Source: Blumeriella jaapii
Taxonomy: Eukaryota > Ascomycota > Leotiomycetes > Helotiales > Drepanopezizaceae
Reading direction: 5' to 3'
DNA: 64,000 bases
NCBI GenBank assembly: GCA_009599575.1
Contig: VWND01000009.1
Span: 558,001 to 622,000, forward strand
Part shown: one piece after another, positions 23,801-35,014 of the stretch
Layout: each line of letters begins with the position of its first letter
Numbering within the stretch: position 1 is the stretch's first letter
Position numbers and translations under genes: made by a program
The notes under the pieces: model-generated
The model's database searches: none
What the model saw: only the letters and a program-made list of their open reading frames with translations
Told to the model about the DNA's origin: nothing

Positions 23801-25295
23801 TCAAATACCAAGGGAGAATTCAACGCCAACGTCAATATCACGAGCTGTGGAGCGTTAGCTGTCGTCCTTTGTACGGCTGAAGCTTGACTTACCCATCTTA
23901 ACAACCTTCGAGAACTGCACAGACTTCTCCGCCGCAGTTTGTAAATCATCAATGGAAAAGATCTTAAGACCGGCATCGCTAATCAACTTGTGGGCAGCCT
24001 CCATGTTTGTGCCTTGCAATCTGGCGATGATCGGAATACTAAGATTCATGCTCTCAACAACGCTGATGAGACCTTGGGCAATAGCATCGCATCTCACGAT
24101 ACCTCCAAAGATGTTGACAAAGATCGCAGTGACCTTAGGATCGCTGGTGATCAGGTTGAAGGCTTCCCGGATAGCTTGAGGAGTAGCTCCACCACCAACA
24201 TCGAGGAAGTTGGCAGGCTCGCCTCCGTTCAGCTTGATGATGTCCATGGTAGCCATAGCAAGACCGGCACCGTTGACCAGGCAGCCAATATCACCCCCAA
24301 GCTTGATGAAGTTCAAGCCGCTCTCAGCGGCCTTAACCTCATCGGCATCCTCCTGGGTGGTATCGCGCCACGAGAAGATTTCCTTCTGGCGGAACTCGGC
24401 ATTGTCATCAAAACCAAGCTTGGCATCCATGGCCAGCACCTGGTGGTCAGAGGTCTCGGAGAGAGGGTTGATTTCGATTTGCGTAGCATCCTTCTCCATG
24501 AAGATCTTGTACAGCTTCTGGATGGTGTCCTTGGCATCCTCGATGCATTGCTCGCTGAAACCGAGATCGGTCGCGATCTTTCGTGCAATGTCGTCCGTAA
24601 CCCCTTTGTGGACATCGATGTACGTGGTGGTGATGGCATCGGGGGTCTCCTTGGCGACAGTCTCGATATCCATACCTCCTTGCGATGAAGACACGATAAC
24701 CGGTCCCTGGGAGGCCCGGTCCATCAAGATAGCCAGGTAGAACTCACGACGGGCGAACTTTCGCTCGCAGATGTAGACCGAGCTGCAGAGACGGCCTTGA
24801 GCCCCGGTTTGCTTTGTGACAAGCTTGTGGCCGATCATCTGGTCTGCGAACATCTTGGCCTCAGTCGGAGAGTAGATAACACGAACACCACCCTTTAGGC
24901 CATTGTCGAATGAACCCTTTCCTCGTCCACCAGCCAGGACTTGTGCCTTGATAACCATATCATCGCCGCCAATCTTCTTCGCGACCGCCTCCGCCTCCGC
25001 CGCCGTTGTAGCCACGGAGCCTTTGGGGACACCAATGCCATACTGTCCTAGATAAGCTACTTGCGTCCCGAAGAGTTTCGAATGGCATACCTGTCTCAAA
25101 AGATCTGCCGAGAGATACTCGTGTATGCTCAAAGCTCTCTTTTGTTGCGCAACTCCAGCTAATCTCGAGGGGGGGCAGATCTGAAGCTGTCAGCATGTTC
25201 AAAGCCCAGGACATGGGTTTTTGGCCAGAAGTTGCTTTTACCTTGGTCGACTTCAGAGCAGCCGCAAAGGGCCGACTACGTGCAAGCTTGAACAT
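23801..25295 (-). CDS. LSC2: Succinyl-CoA ligase beta subunit, mitochondrial
   Basis: Beta subunit of the TCA-cycle enzyme that converts succinyl-CoA to succinate with substrate-level phosphorylation in the mitochondrial matrix. Four exons on the minus strand: 25242-25295, 25091-25180, 25042... with the main exon 23893-25042, and 23801-23844, giving 445 residues. The N-terminus is a basic, Ser/Ala-rich mitochondrial presequence (MFKLARSRPFAAALKSTK). Next come LSIHEYLSADLL, the ATP-grasp segment IKAQVLAGGRGKG, IEINPLSE, and the C-terminal ligase domain with LDVGGGA and VNIFGGIVRCD. The last exon encodes ARDIDVGVEFSLGI, which matches the family C-terminus and shows that the GTAAGT donor at 23892 must be used. 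The start is divergent from the DUF3245-like gene 250 bp away. Confidence 0.95.
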
Positions 25296-25544
25296 GATGA
25301 CGGAGGTGTATGGCACACGAAGCCGTCAATTTGAAAATGGGGAGTGGTTTTGGAGAATCGATACACCTTCTCTGAGTGACACGAAACGGGCGAGGGACGT
25401 GAGAGCTTCCTGGCCTACGGCAGCCGAGAACTTCACCTGGGCATTTTCTACCTTTCTTTGCGACGGCCGACTCCGACTCTTCAACGCGACTCAACTCAAC
25501 TCAATTCCACATAGCCCATCGAGCCACGAGTGGCACTTCTTGCC

Positions 25545-26314
25545 ATGGCACCAGACGCCAAAGAAGACCCCAATGTCATTCTCAACCGCCTCGCAGTTGC
25601 GTTGGCCAAGCGCGAGGCCATCGTCAGCGGCTGGGAGACATCGTCCTCGCGAAAGCCACGAAAGACCCAGGAAGAGCTCGACGCCGAGGACGCTCTGCTG
25701 TTTCGAAACGAGCCTCCACATCTCGGCGTAGGAGCTCCTCTTCCTGCAGAATACCTGGTTAGCGAAGCCGGACCAGGCAATCACTCCGCGCCAAGTTCTT
25801 TCCCACGAAGGGCTTGAAAGCTAGCAAGGCGCGCAATTCCGAGGAGAAAGCTGCCAGCGCAAGGCGGGCGAAGGTGGAGGAAAGCAGCGATGATGAGGGA
25901 GGGCGGTCCAGCTTAGGGAGGGCGAAGAAATTGAGCACGCAGCTCGAAGTCGAACCGACCAAGCGATCGAAGAAACGTCCTTCTGGTTCAGACGCCGAAG
26001 GTGAGGAGAGATCACAACTAGGAAACGCCAAGAAGCGGAAGACGGACACCATTTCGGAAGATTCTGTAAAGCTAGCTGGGCAGAGGGCAACGCTAGAGGA
26101 GAAGGCTCAAGGCCACGGTGAGCCGAGCGAGCTTGAAGATGAGGAAGCTAGGAACGAAGTCCTTTCCACCTTGCAAAGGCCACAATCGGAAGAAGGCCAG
26201 GCAAACAACCCGACAAGTGACGGAATGACGGCCAAGGAGCGGAGGAAGTTGAAGAAGAGGGAAAAGAAGAAGCTACGGAAGTTGAAGCAACGTGAAGCGA
26301 CAGGTGACAGCTAG
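25545..26314 (+). CDS. DUF3245-like nuclear/nucleolar protein, frameshifted
   Basis: The N-terminus (DPNVILNRLAVALAKREAIVSGW) resembles the fungal DUF3245 family, small proteins of unknown function. The tail is extremely Lys/Glu-rich (KKREKKKLRKLKQRE), as in nucleolar proteins. The first frame runs through LGVGAPLPAEYLVSEAGPG and then diverges to a stop at 25817. The expected continuation QSLRAKFFPTKGLKASKAR is in another frame, so one base is missing near 25776-25779. A GT-AG intron that would join the frames in phase exists (GTAGGA to TTAG) but would be only 35 nt and would remove the conserved-looking GAPLP segment, so I favour a frameshift or consensus error. The start is the ATG at 25545. 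Confidence 0.6.
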
Positions 26315-27060
26315 GAACGTCCATGCATGGCATTTGGCCGATAGCCATCGGTGGATCTCAAATCGCTTGCGGGCATGGATACCAAACGTGATCACGATAT
26401 GTCTTTCAGCCTGGGCAATGAGGGCCCTTCGATCCAATGTGTGGCTGCTGGTGGCGCGTGCCTATCTCACTGCATGTGCGAATCGAGACCTTCCATGCCT
26501 CCTCAACCACCCGTGTCATTTTTCTTCGTTATTTCAGCTCTTCAGTTCCCCCGGATTTTCGTAAGCGATTTATTTTCTTTACATGACAAACCCTGTCATA
26601 CTGTACCTGCATCCCCTTTCTTTCGCAAGGGGTTGTCAAGCGTTACCACTGAGCAGAGGCTCACTGGCTATAAGAAAGTTGTTTGCTATCTAACTCGTTA
26701 GCGTATGATAGCTGATTCACCGGGGGGAGATACTCTCTTACTAGAAAGTTGGTGATGGACAATGTCTGTTGGCTAATGCTGAACAGAGGTGCTTTCACAC
26801 ACCGCGGCTTTTGTAGCCTCAACCCTCGATCGTCTGGAGAATTGATCGGAGAATTGATTCCCCCTTTCCCCCCCACTGCTTTCACCGTTCTATGTCAGCC
26901 CAGCTACGCGATGATGCCGAAACCGTTGGAAAAGCTATTTTCGAAGCTTGTATCTCCTTACAAGCTGTACTATTAGTACAGCCGTCACAGCCAATCTCAA
27001 GGTAGCTGCAACCCAGACTGTGTATGTAGAAAGTCAGCAAGCTGGTTTTATTATGATGAC
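26315..27060. other. Convergent intergenic region
   Basis: This lies between the 3' ends of the DUF3245-like and Nudix genes. No gene is supported. Confidence 0.4.
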
Positions 27061-28382
27061 TTAGGCATCATTGTCTTGGAAGAAAAGCATAAGTGGAATC
27101 AGCTTACCACCTCTCCGAGCCATATCGTAATACCCGTCCAGCAATATGCCGGAGGCATGCTCGGCATGATCTTGTCTCTGAATGAGTCCTCTATGATTGA
27201 AATTCACGCCACTGCTCGAAGGGCCGACAACAGCTTCGGTCTCGTTGTCCATAGCCGTCCGATTGGTATCTCCACGATTCTGTAAAAACCGACGATGCCT
27301 TCGCTTCAAGGCCCACGTAAAAAGATTGACAATCCACCGAACATCAAGAGAAGTGAAATTCGGGTACTGCCACATTTCTACAGTGTTGTGGGGAGGCATC
27401 TGATCCAGAAAATCGGCGAGTATCCCGAGGGTCAATCCCCATAATAACAAGGGCCGTGTCTTCTCCGACGATCCAGCATGATCTCCTAGAAACCAATTGT
27501 ACAGCCTGTCGCTCAAGGAGCCCGATGTTGGCTGCAGTTCTGATCCTAAGGGAAAGAACTCGGCGATCGAGCTGCAGTATAACGACTCTGATGGAACCAG
27601 GCGAATCGCAGAGAACTGCATCTTGCCTAGGAGCGACCTCATGATGGTTTTCGTAACGATCCCTCCTCTCCGCGCGAACCTATCCGATACGTCTGTGTAT
27701 TCGTATGCGTGGCTTGAAGGCGACAGCAGTATTCGGAGAGGCACCCAGTGTGCTGAAGCGACTTCGGTCGGCTGAAGTCTAAGCGGAGGAAGGTCTGGCT
27801 TGGTCCAAAGAAAGACATATGGGCAGAGCACCATGATTCTATTCGGATTGTTAGCAAGAGGCCTGTTTGTACGAAGGAGCCTGTGCCGGCCTACGGAATC
27901 TTCCCAAAAGATGTGCTGACCACCCTCTCTGGCAGGTTGCCGATGAAGAGGGCATGGGGAGATGTGAGGTCGAGTCCAATCTCCTCCATAGCCTCCCGTA
28001 CCGCAGCAGCTTTGTCGGACTCATCATCCCCATCTCTCTTACCTCCTGGCAGAGCAATGTGACTGGTCCATCTATCTCCTCTCCTCGCCGCCCGCTTTAT
28101 GAATGCAGCTTCGGGATCGCCATGCTGGACCCAGTCCTGCGCGAAGAAACAATCCAGAGACTCCGCTGTGGGAAGGCTGCTCTGTTCCTCTCCTTGCACC
28201 ATGCTGGGCTCCGGCCAGTGCTCGAACCTAGGTCGGATGCGTAAGATCAGGGCGACTGAAGCGCGTTTCTTGCAATTTTCCGGGTTGCCGACGTGTGGAA
28301 ATGGCTTGTTGACAAGCGCTTCGAGTGTTCTCTGGAGATCTTTGGCCAGACGTGATGGCTGCGTGTCTTGCTCCTCGGCCAT
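27061..28382 (-). CDS. Nudix hydrolase, CoA-pyrophosphatase-like, with long C-terminal extension
   Basis: Two exons on the minus strand, 27895-28382 and 27061-27838 (GTAGGC, AATAG), giving 421 residues. The Nudix box is complete: GGK, then a Glu five residues later, then REAMEEIGLDL. The context RWTSHIALPGGKRDGDD is the arrangement of CoA/acyl-CoA pyrophosphatases (NUDT7/NUDT8/Pcd1 group), where the box follows a conserved SHxxFPGG-like strand. These enzymes split CoA derivatives to 4'-phosphopantetheine and 3',5'-ADP, often in peroxisomes or mitochondria. The region after about residue 230 is an unusual extension with a hydrophobic segment (LLLWGLTLGILADFLDQM) and a basic stretch (ALKRRHRRFLQNR). 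It is conserved in many fungal homologues to my recollection but of unknown role. There is no obvious PTS1 tail (ends DNDA). Confidence 0.85.
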
Positions 28383-31323
28383 GGTGATGTTGTGATTTGC
28401 GTGCGTTGGGGCGTTGTCAGACGATTGCTTCTCCAAGATGCCGAGGCACGCGAGACCTCATGAAGAGGCCCTTCTGTTTGTCATCTGAAGCCAACTTAAC
28501 TGATTGGAAGTTGGTTTGTTTCTTGTCTCCAAGATTGCGATTGAGAAAACAATTCAGGGTCGTTTTGGGGGAGTTGGGCAGATGCAAGCCATAGTCTCTT
28601 CCATCGTCGGCTGGGTGGTATATTTTCTGATCTCTAAACCTTCACTTCCATCTCACAAGTGTGGAATCCCAAGTCAACATGGCATATGTGATTTGTTGAC
28701 TCAACGATTTCTAGCTATCTAGAGGCTTTACACATATCCACGTCTTCAATTTGGTCTCCACGTGACATCGTAATTGAGTATTATTTAGTTTGTGAGTCGT
28801 CTTACGGCAAGGATTTCCAGGGTCATTGTCGAGAAGGAGCAAGAAGGTGACGAGTCAAAGCTCGATGGTGCTTCTCTATTCCAACGTCAGGTTAGCCAAT
28901 CTCACGGTATCAGCTTCATTCCAACGGAGCCCTCCAGACCAAACGTAGACAATGCATCCAGTCTCATTGACCCAAATCGTGATCTTTGCCCTCGACGTGC
29001 TGGTGAATGTTGTAGAGTCAGCTGATGGACCGATGGGCGCGAGCCTCGTTCGTGGCCACCAGTTCGAGTACCGAATTCTTCGACAAGAGATGTTTCTCGT
29101 GGGCTTGATGAAGACGACATCGCCACAACTTGTCATACTGTCTCTACGACGTCGAGTTAGTTCGGGAGCCCTAGACTTCGGACCTCCCCACATCGCTGCG
29201 AAACTGCATGACCGGATGTTCTAACTCGTCACCACAGTGAATAGATCCACAAGAGGGGCGCGATAATTTCTTTCGCTGGTTGTTTTTTCTTTGTCGGACA
29301 AGGCTAGCCATTCGATTTCTTCTCTCCCGATGTCATGGAAAGGCATCTATGCAAAACATCCTCATTGATGGACGATACCGAGAAGGAGAAATACGACAGC
29401 GAGTGTCATTGGAGAGGTAAGCTGGCATCACACTGCAAATGATCTCGCTCACTGTGATTCAGGCTTGCTATCCACCTTTTTTCCCCACGGTACCCGTGCT
29501 CCCATGGCGCTCCAAACCCAGACATGAATCTCACTTACCCACATGTTTATCTCGTTGTCAGCTTCAAAAGCCTTGTTCTTCGCCGGCTCAGCGGCCGAGT
29601 GGAAGTCGAGCTACAGTCTATCGAAAACCGGCACCGCGTATGGCATGCTCTGCCGGAACTCATCGATGTTATGCACAACCCTGCCAGTCTGGGAATCTTC
29701 ATGACGAGTGGGAAGCTATTCTGTGCTACACCACCTTGTTACACGGTTTGAGGGGTCGAAATATGGCCTGCTTGGAGGCTGGTGGGTTTCAATTGGTAGG
29801 AGACACGCCGGATTGTGCACACCAACTAGGGCTCACCACTCAACACCGAAGGCTTTGCCACGAAAATTCTAGGCAAAATCGTCTTCATGGAACAAGGCAA
29901 TTGCCGGATCTACTCATGATCGTGGAATTCGTCGCTTTGCAGGAATAGCGGGCGCAGAAGCCGGTGCGCCAACTACAAAGAGCTTGAGCAACGGGCTGGG
30001 ACTACCCGTGGATGTCAAGCCGTTTGGCCAGCCGGCCGCTCCGCCGGACACTTGCTTCGGGCCGGTCTTCCAGACTTTTTGGCTATTGTGGTCTACACCA
30101 TATATCGCAAGGTTTGGTCTTCTGGGCATACCAAAGACGGTCGGTCATCTGTGCCAACCATCATCGAGGAATTGCATCCGGAGGACCCAGAGCGGTGTGG
30201 ACGGACCACCGGATAGATTCTCTCCATGACCGTTATCGATGGGCCTGAAAAGTCATGAACGCATTCAGGAGCCTACAAAACTCCGCGGACGCAATTCCTA
30301 TCAAACCGAAGCTCACGAATCGCGACCTCACATTGGAGATTACGAGAAAGTTGTGTGGGACCAATCTCCCTGTTGTGGATGGCCCACCACCACCTCTTGT
30401 TGACAAGATGGGCCAGATGGTGAGAGACTCGAGCAGAAGCTGACTGGGGAATAGTTTTTTTTTTTTTTTTTTTTTTTTTTCCTCAAGTGCTGCACCGCTG
30501 TTTTCGAATCGTCGAACTACCGTGTCTGTTTTGCATTTTCCACTTTTTTCTATCGCATTGCTTTCAGGCTGATAAGAAACGTGTCTCGCAGTCGCTTCGT
30601 ATCAATTGCTTAATTCTCGCTTTTTCGACATTTTTTAAGCTTTATCTGTCCCAGGAAAAATCTCCACTGCAGCCGAAAAAAACTAAAAGCTCGTACTGGA
30701 CTGTACTATCCCCCTGCCTTCTATAAAGCTAAACTCTCTGTCACGGCTAGAATCGTGGGGTTGCGGATATTAATATCACGAGCTGAGAAGCGTGCTCATT
30801 TGCAGGGATTTTACCTTTCTTTACTGTACTGTACTGTGATGTATACAGTACTGTAGGGGGGAATAGAATGTTGCGCCAAGTTCATGCAGATAATGAAACC
30901 GTCAGAGGAGAAGTACTGTACTGTACTTGTGTCGTGAAGTCCGTCAGAACAAGGCCTTTTTCCCCACTCCATTAAGACGTAACATCCCTCCCCGCTCTAT
31001 TTCTACTCCGTAGACGAGCATCAGGAGTGTGTCTGGAGCGCATAGATCTGTAGGTTTCAATATTCAGTCACTCCTATGCTCAGCACTAGCAAAAATCTCT
31101 CTACCAGCCCACGTCACTTATCTACAAGAAGGACATCATCCCCTCGCTTTCTTTTTTCACCATCTTCTATCACCATCTTCTCTTATAATCGTCCGCTCAG
31201 TGTTGTTGGTTTGAGAGCTTGACACATTCCTTCCTTCTCGCCAACTGCACCCCCTTGACAGTCGATCGAGAGTCTGATAGGATATTCTTCCACATCCCAA
31301 GCCCAGAGAAAAAGCCGCTCAAA
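28383..31323. other. 3-kb gap, possibly with decayed coding DNA
   Basis: No intact gene is supported. Around 29335-29760 there is a start codon, a canonical intron (GTAAGC to TTCAG, about 29417-29461) and then coding-like frames in different phases. Around 30040-30440 further coding-like stretches occur, separated by stops. This pattern suggests a decayed gene that I cannot identify. A run of 26 T lies at 30455-30480. The part 30820-30930 holds several TACTGTAC motifs. Confidence 0.4.
30455..30480. repeat. Poly-T run (26 nt)
   Basis: An uninterrupted T homopolymer. It may mark the tail of a retroposed element on the minus strand, but no element body is recognised. Confidence 0.8.
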
Positions 31324-32185
31324 ATGAAGACTACTCTCGCCTGGATCATTGCCCCTCTGGCCGGTGTAACAGCTTTTCCCGCCGGCAGCGACTTGCCGAT
31401 CAAGCAACGTGACGCTCCTTTTGGTAAGATACATGTCTTTCCCCTGATATCACACCAACTCATTCCATCTCCAAGGCACATTGATCAGAAGCTGCACCGT
31501 CCCCGGTACAGTCGCCCTGACCTTCGACGACGGCGTAGGGGGTTTCACTCCGCAAATCCTAGACATCCTCGGCCAATACGGCGCGCTCGCGACTTTCTTC
31601 GTCAACGGCTACAGCGCGGACTGGAACCCAGACTGGGTTCCCACCCTGAAACGCGCCCACGCTGCAGGGCACCAAGTCGCCTCGCACACCTACGCGCACG
31701 TCGACCTGATGACGGTCACCCCGGCCGAACAAACGGAACAGATGAAGCTCAACGAGAAGACGTTCACAGCTGCCATCGGTCTGATACCGACTTACATGCG
31801 TGCGCCGTACCTGTCTTGCGATAGCGCGTGCGTTACCCTGATGGGAACTCTGGGGTACAGGGTCATCGACACCAACCTGGATACCAAGGACTATATGCAC
31901 CAGAACGATATCAAGGCCTCGGAGGACCGCTTCGATGCTGGCTTGGAAGCGGGGGGGAACTTGGTGTTGGCCCATGACGTCCACGAGAAGACCGTTACCG
32001 ACCTGACGCCGCATATGCTCGAAGTCTGAAGGCCAAGAACCTGCAAGCGGTTACCGTTGGACAGGTACGTGAAAGCAACTCCTTCTCCTCTCTTCTGGCC
32101 TTCCTCAGAATGCGTGCTGATCTCTTGACAGTGCCTCGGCATGACCAACGCCAGTGACTGGTACCGTCAACCACCACCTGCCTAA
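31324..32185 (+). CDS. Secreted polysaccharide (chitin) deacetylase, CE4 family, frameshifted near the end
   Basis: Carbohydrate esterase family 4 enzyme, likely a chitin or chitooligosaccharide deacetylase that acts outside the cell on fungal wall or released chitin. Three exons: 31324-31423, 31476-32064 and 32132-32185. The N-terminus is a signal peptide (MKTTLAWIIAPLAGVTAFP) followed by a short KQR pro-site. NodB-domain motifs are present: TFDDG (motif 1), SHTYAHVD (metal-binding His pair), YMRAPYLSCD (motif 3), DTNLDTKDY (motif 4) and VLAHDVHEKT (motif 5). After TPHMLEV the frame meets TGA at 32027, while the expected LKAKNLQAVTVGQ followed by CLGMTNASDWY is one frame off. One base is missing near 32025. 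The gene is otherwise intact. No chitin-binding module is present. Confidence 0.85.
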
Positions 32186-32853
32186 GGAGGCTCGAATGTA
32201 TTTGTTTTCCTAGCTGAAATTTTGGAGTTCAAGGCGCGTAACCAAGACATGAAATTACAAACGTTTGTATTATGTGTCCTGTCACTTCTCTTCGCTGTTT
32301 GCGGAGGACCATCCCGCCTCTAGGGGAAGGGCTCAAAATAGCGGACACTTGTCACACCTTTCTTTTACAAAACTGCTTTCTCGAGGGTCTCCTGTATATA
32401 GAAATCCCCAGCTTAGCACGTCTCCAATGCCCTGCGGGAGGCTCGAGGTAGCGCAGTTTCACTGCCCTCCAGACGTAAATCAAGATCATCATCTTCTTCT
32501 TCTTCTTCGCTATCTGCTCTCATTGGCATGGTATCTTCTACCGCCCATCATTGGTGATAATCACGACAGTCTTAACTGCCGGAGGAGTCCACAAGACCGA
32601 GCAACCTCGAGCCTTTCTCGTAGAGCTTTGCAACGATGCCACCAGGCTGGGGATTTGGGAGACAAGAGACCCCCGAGAAAGCAGGTTGGAAATCGAACTG
32701 CCACCCCTCATTGGTTTCCTCCATCTGCAGCCTTTGACCCTCTTTGCATGGACTTCCTGTTAGCCGAACCCATTATCTTGGCGTGACGACGCCATTGATT
32801 GGTCAGGCCTGCTGGTCGGTGCTACAGTACAGTACCAGTCAGTCAGTACTGTA
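32186..32853. other. Left margin of the gene-poor island
   Basis: No gene is supported. It contains a CT-rich stretch at about 32490-32510 and a cluster of TACAGTAC/AGTCAGTC repeats at 32820-32853. Confidence 0.4.
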
Positions 32854-33147
32854 CCTTGCAAAAAGTCATCGAGACCCTCCTTGCTGCCAAGGTAGGCAGC
32901 GCAGCCAAGCGGGGAACTCGCTCGTTTTGGAAATAAGGGCTCTGGCCGCATTCTGACACCTACAGTACATATATGTTGTAGTGTAACAGATGTAGAAAAA
33001 ATCGAGCTTTTAATCGTTTATAAAGCGGCTATACTTGCAGTTCCCAATCGGGCAATTCTGAGCCTAGGTAGTTTACGCTCGGTAATCCTCGCTTACCTCC
33101 ATTTTCTCTCCAGTTCTGCCCAACGGCTTGGATTATCTTCAGGGTCG
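32854..33147. mobile_element. MITE-like element, degenerate copy 1
   Basis: Homologous along its length to the element at 34502-34852. Shared blocks include GCCAAGGTAG, GCGCAGCCAAGCGGGGAAC, CTCTGGCCGCATT, AATCGAGCTTTTAAT, TAAAGCGGCTATACTT and CTCGGTAATCCTCGCTT. The left end starts after TA with CCTTGCAAAAAGTCATCGAG. The right terminal repeat is degenerate beyond AGGGTCG. Confidence 0.7.
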
Positions 33148-33524
33148 GTTTTGGTGCATAAATCCTGAGCTAGTGTAGACACGTTTCCGTACTTTCAGAA
33201 AGGTCCTAAAACGGCAGTCTATCGACTGCAACCCGCCAGATATCTGTGGATGTTACGACTCCAATCTCTTTTGGTTGGTAGTGAGCAAATGCTATATCTG
33301 TGTGGATTTCGTCAAGTGGGTTTCATGCAAGTAATACTTTAGCAGATCACCAAAAAACGATAAGCCGTGAAGGCTGGCGATGTACAGTACATCTTTCTGC
33401 CTTGAAAACTCTCTTCTTTTTAGATGCTTAACCATGATATCTAAGCAAATGGCCGTGGTTAAACATTAACATTTACATTTACATTTTTTCTTGATACTAC
33501 TGCCCTTCAATCGTCATGTTTTTA

Positions 33525-33851
33525 TCAGGGTGATGAAGATGTGTTTAACGTCTGGAGCGGGCAGCGACGGGGAGTTGGCGGGGGCAGCAGCATGTCCAAA
33601 TTTTGCATGCAGAGAGATCCCTCTTCCCGGTCCATACACCTGTCCATGTTGACATTGGCATGGTGTTCCTCGATCACAATAACCTCCGTGCCCTGGCAGA
33701 AAGACCTTGCTACGGGGTGTTGAGAGCAAAACAGATCTGGTTGGCCATATCGTTGGGTGCATTTGCCGATGTCTGTAAACCCAGGGCATTCCCCCAGTAC
33801 GAAAGGAGCACAAGCAAACGCGACGGGCAGACTGATTTTGCTAAAGCGCAT
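33525..33851 (-). CDS. Small secreted cysteine-rich protein, effector candidate, copy A
   Basis: Intact 108-residue product. The leader MRFSKISLPVAFACAPFVLG is a typical signal peptide with cleavage before or near ECPG. The mature part has six cysteines that align with copy B: spacing 8, 10, 9, 19 and 8 residues (copy B 9, 8, 9, 18 and 8), plus one extra near the C-terminus. The tail is Pro/Arg-rich (LLPPPTPRRCP). No catalytic motif is seen. The start is supported by conservation of the surrounding TCACGATGCGC and of an upstream 5'-UTR intron in copy B. It is one of at least five same-strand copies in the island. The term effector candidate rests on size, leader, cysteines and genomic setting only. 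Confidence 0.65.
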   Translation of the reverse strand: MRFSKISLPVAFACAPFVLGECPGFTDIGKCTQRYGQPDLFCSQHPVARSFCQGTEVIVIEEHHANVNMDRCMDREEGSLCMQNLDMLLPPPTPRRCPLQTLNTSSSP

Positions 33852-33856
33852 CGTGA

Positions 33857-33916
33857 CTAAATAAAATAAATTATGTTAGTGATGTCGAAAAGTCGCTTGG
33901 TCGCATGAACATGTAC
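33857..33916 (-). other. Predicted 5'-UTR intron of copy A
   Basis: Donor CAG|GTACAT, branch-like CACTAAC, acceptor TTTAG five bases before the start codon. The same arrangement occurs in copies B and C. Confidence 0.6.
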
Positions 33917-34501
33917 CTGAATTCCGATGAAATCAAAGCTCGATGGTAATGAATTTGTTTTTGAGGCGCAGAATTGGTGATTAAGCATTATCGTTGGAAA
34001 AACCATAGCAACGAGTTGCTTCTATTCAATCGTCCCCTTTCTATAGGGCCGCTGGGGGGAGGACGGGGGGTGAAACTGTTGCTACAAGTGTCTCTAACCG
34101 TGACAACTCTGCATGTCCATGATACCAAATGAAACCCGACCACTAAACGAGAAGCGGCAAGCAGGATATATCTGGGCTCTTTCTTGCAAGTTTGATCAGC
34201 TGGATTCGCTTTATGTGAAGTGATGCAAACCTCGCGCTGGAAATACTCGGTACGTAGCATATTTCATGTTTTGCGTGAACCCTTCCGTTGCAGAGCCATT
34301 CTTAAAATTGACATCAGAGTTAGAGAAACCGATCATGAGCGTACCTGGCTCGCGTCTTCGTATCCAGAGCGACCTTTGCGACGGTCTGCAAAGTAACGCC
34401 CAATCCTCTTGGCGATGGGCTTCGGCTCTGTGTTTGTTTTCAGCCACTTAGCAGTACTTCGCATACCTATCGATGATACTGAATATAGGTACAGTACAGT
34501 A

Positions 34502-34852
34502 GGTTGCAAAAAGTTGTTGCGACCCTCCTAGCTGCCAAGGTAGCCAGCGCAGCCAAGCGGGGAACTTGCTCGTTTTGGGACTTAAAGGCTCTGGCCGCAT
34601 TTTGACACCTTTTTGAACCCTCTCTTATTAATGTTAATTTGTACTTATTGTATTATTGTCCTGTATCGTAATGGATTGTGGTGTATTGTAATGTAGAAAA
34701 ATCGAGCTTTTAATGGTCTGTAAAGCGGCTATACTTTCAGTTCCAAATCGAGCAAATCTGACTGTAGTCTACGCTCGGTAATCCTCGCTTGCCTCCATTT
34801 ATCTAGTTCTGCCTTGGCTGCCAGGATAGGGTCGCAACGACTTTTTGCAACC
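34502..34852. mobile_element. MITE-like element with TA flanks, copy 2
   Basis: 351 bp bounded by inverted repeats: left GGTTGCAAAAAGTTGTTGCG and right, reverse-complemented, GGTTGCAAAAAGTCGTTGCG, with the similarity continuing for about 35 bp. TA flanks both ends, as with Tc1/mariner-type insertion. There is no coding capacity. It lies between effector copies A and B. Confidence 0.8.
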
Positions 34853-35014
34853 TACTATATTAAGCTTCACTTCTTTTTGGGTGTTATCCAAGATCACGTG
34901 AGATCTGCTAGTACTATGAGTTTATCTTTCGGTCTTCGCCTCTTCGATTTGCTTGTCACTACAGTATCATGATATTGCAAGCATACCCGGAGAATCTCAT
35001 TCCAATGTTTCCAT

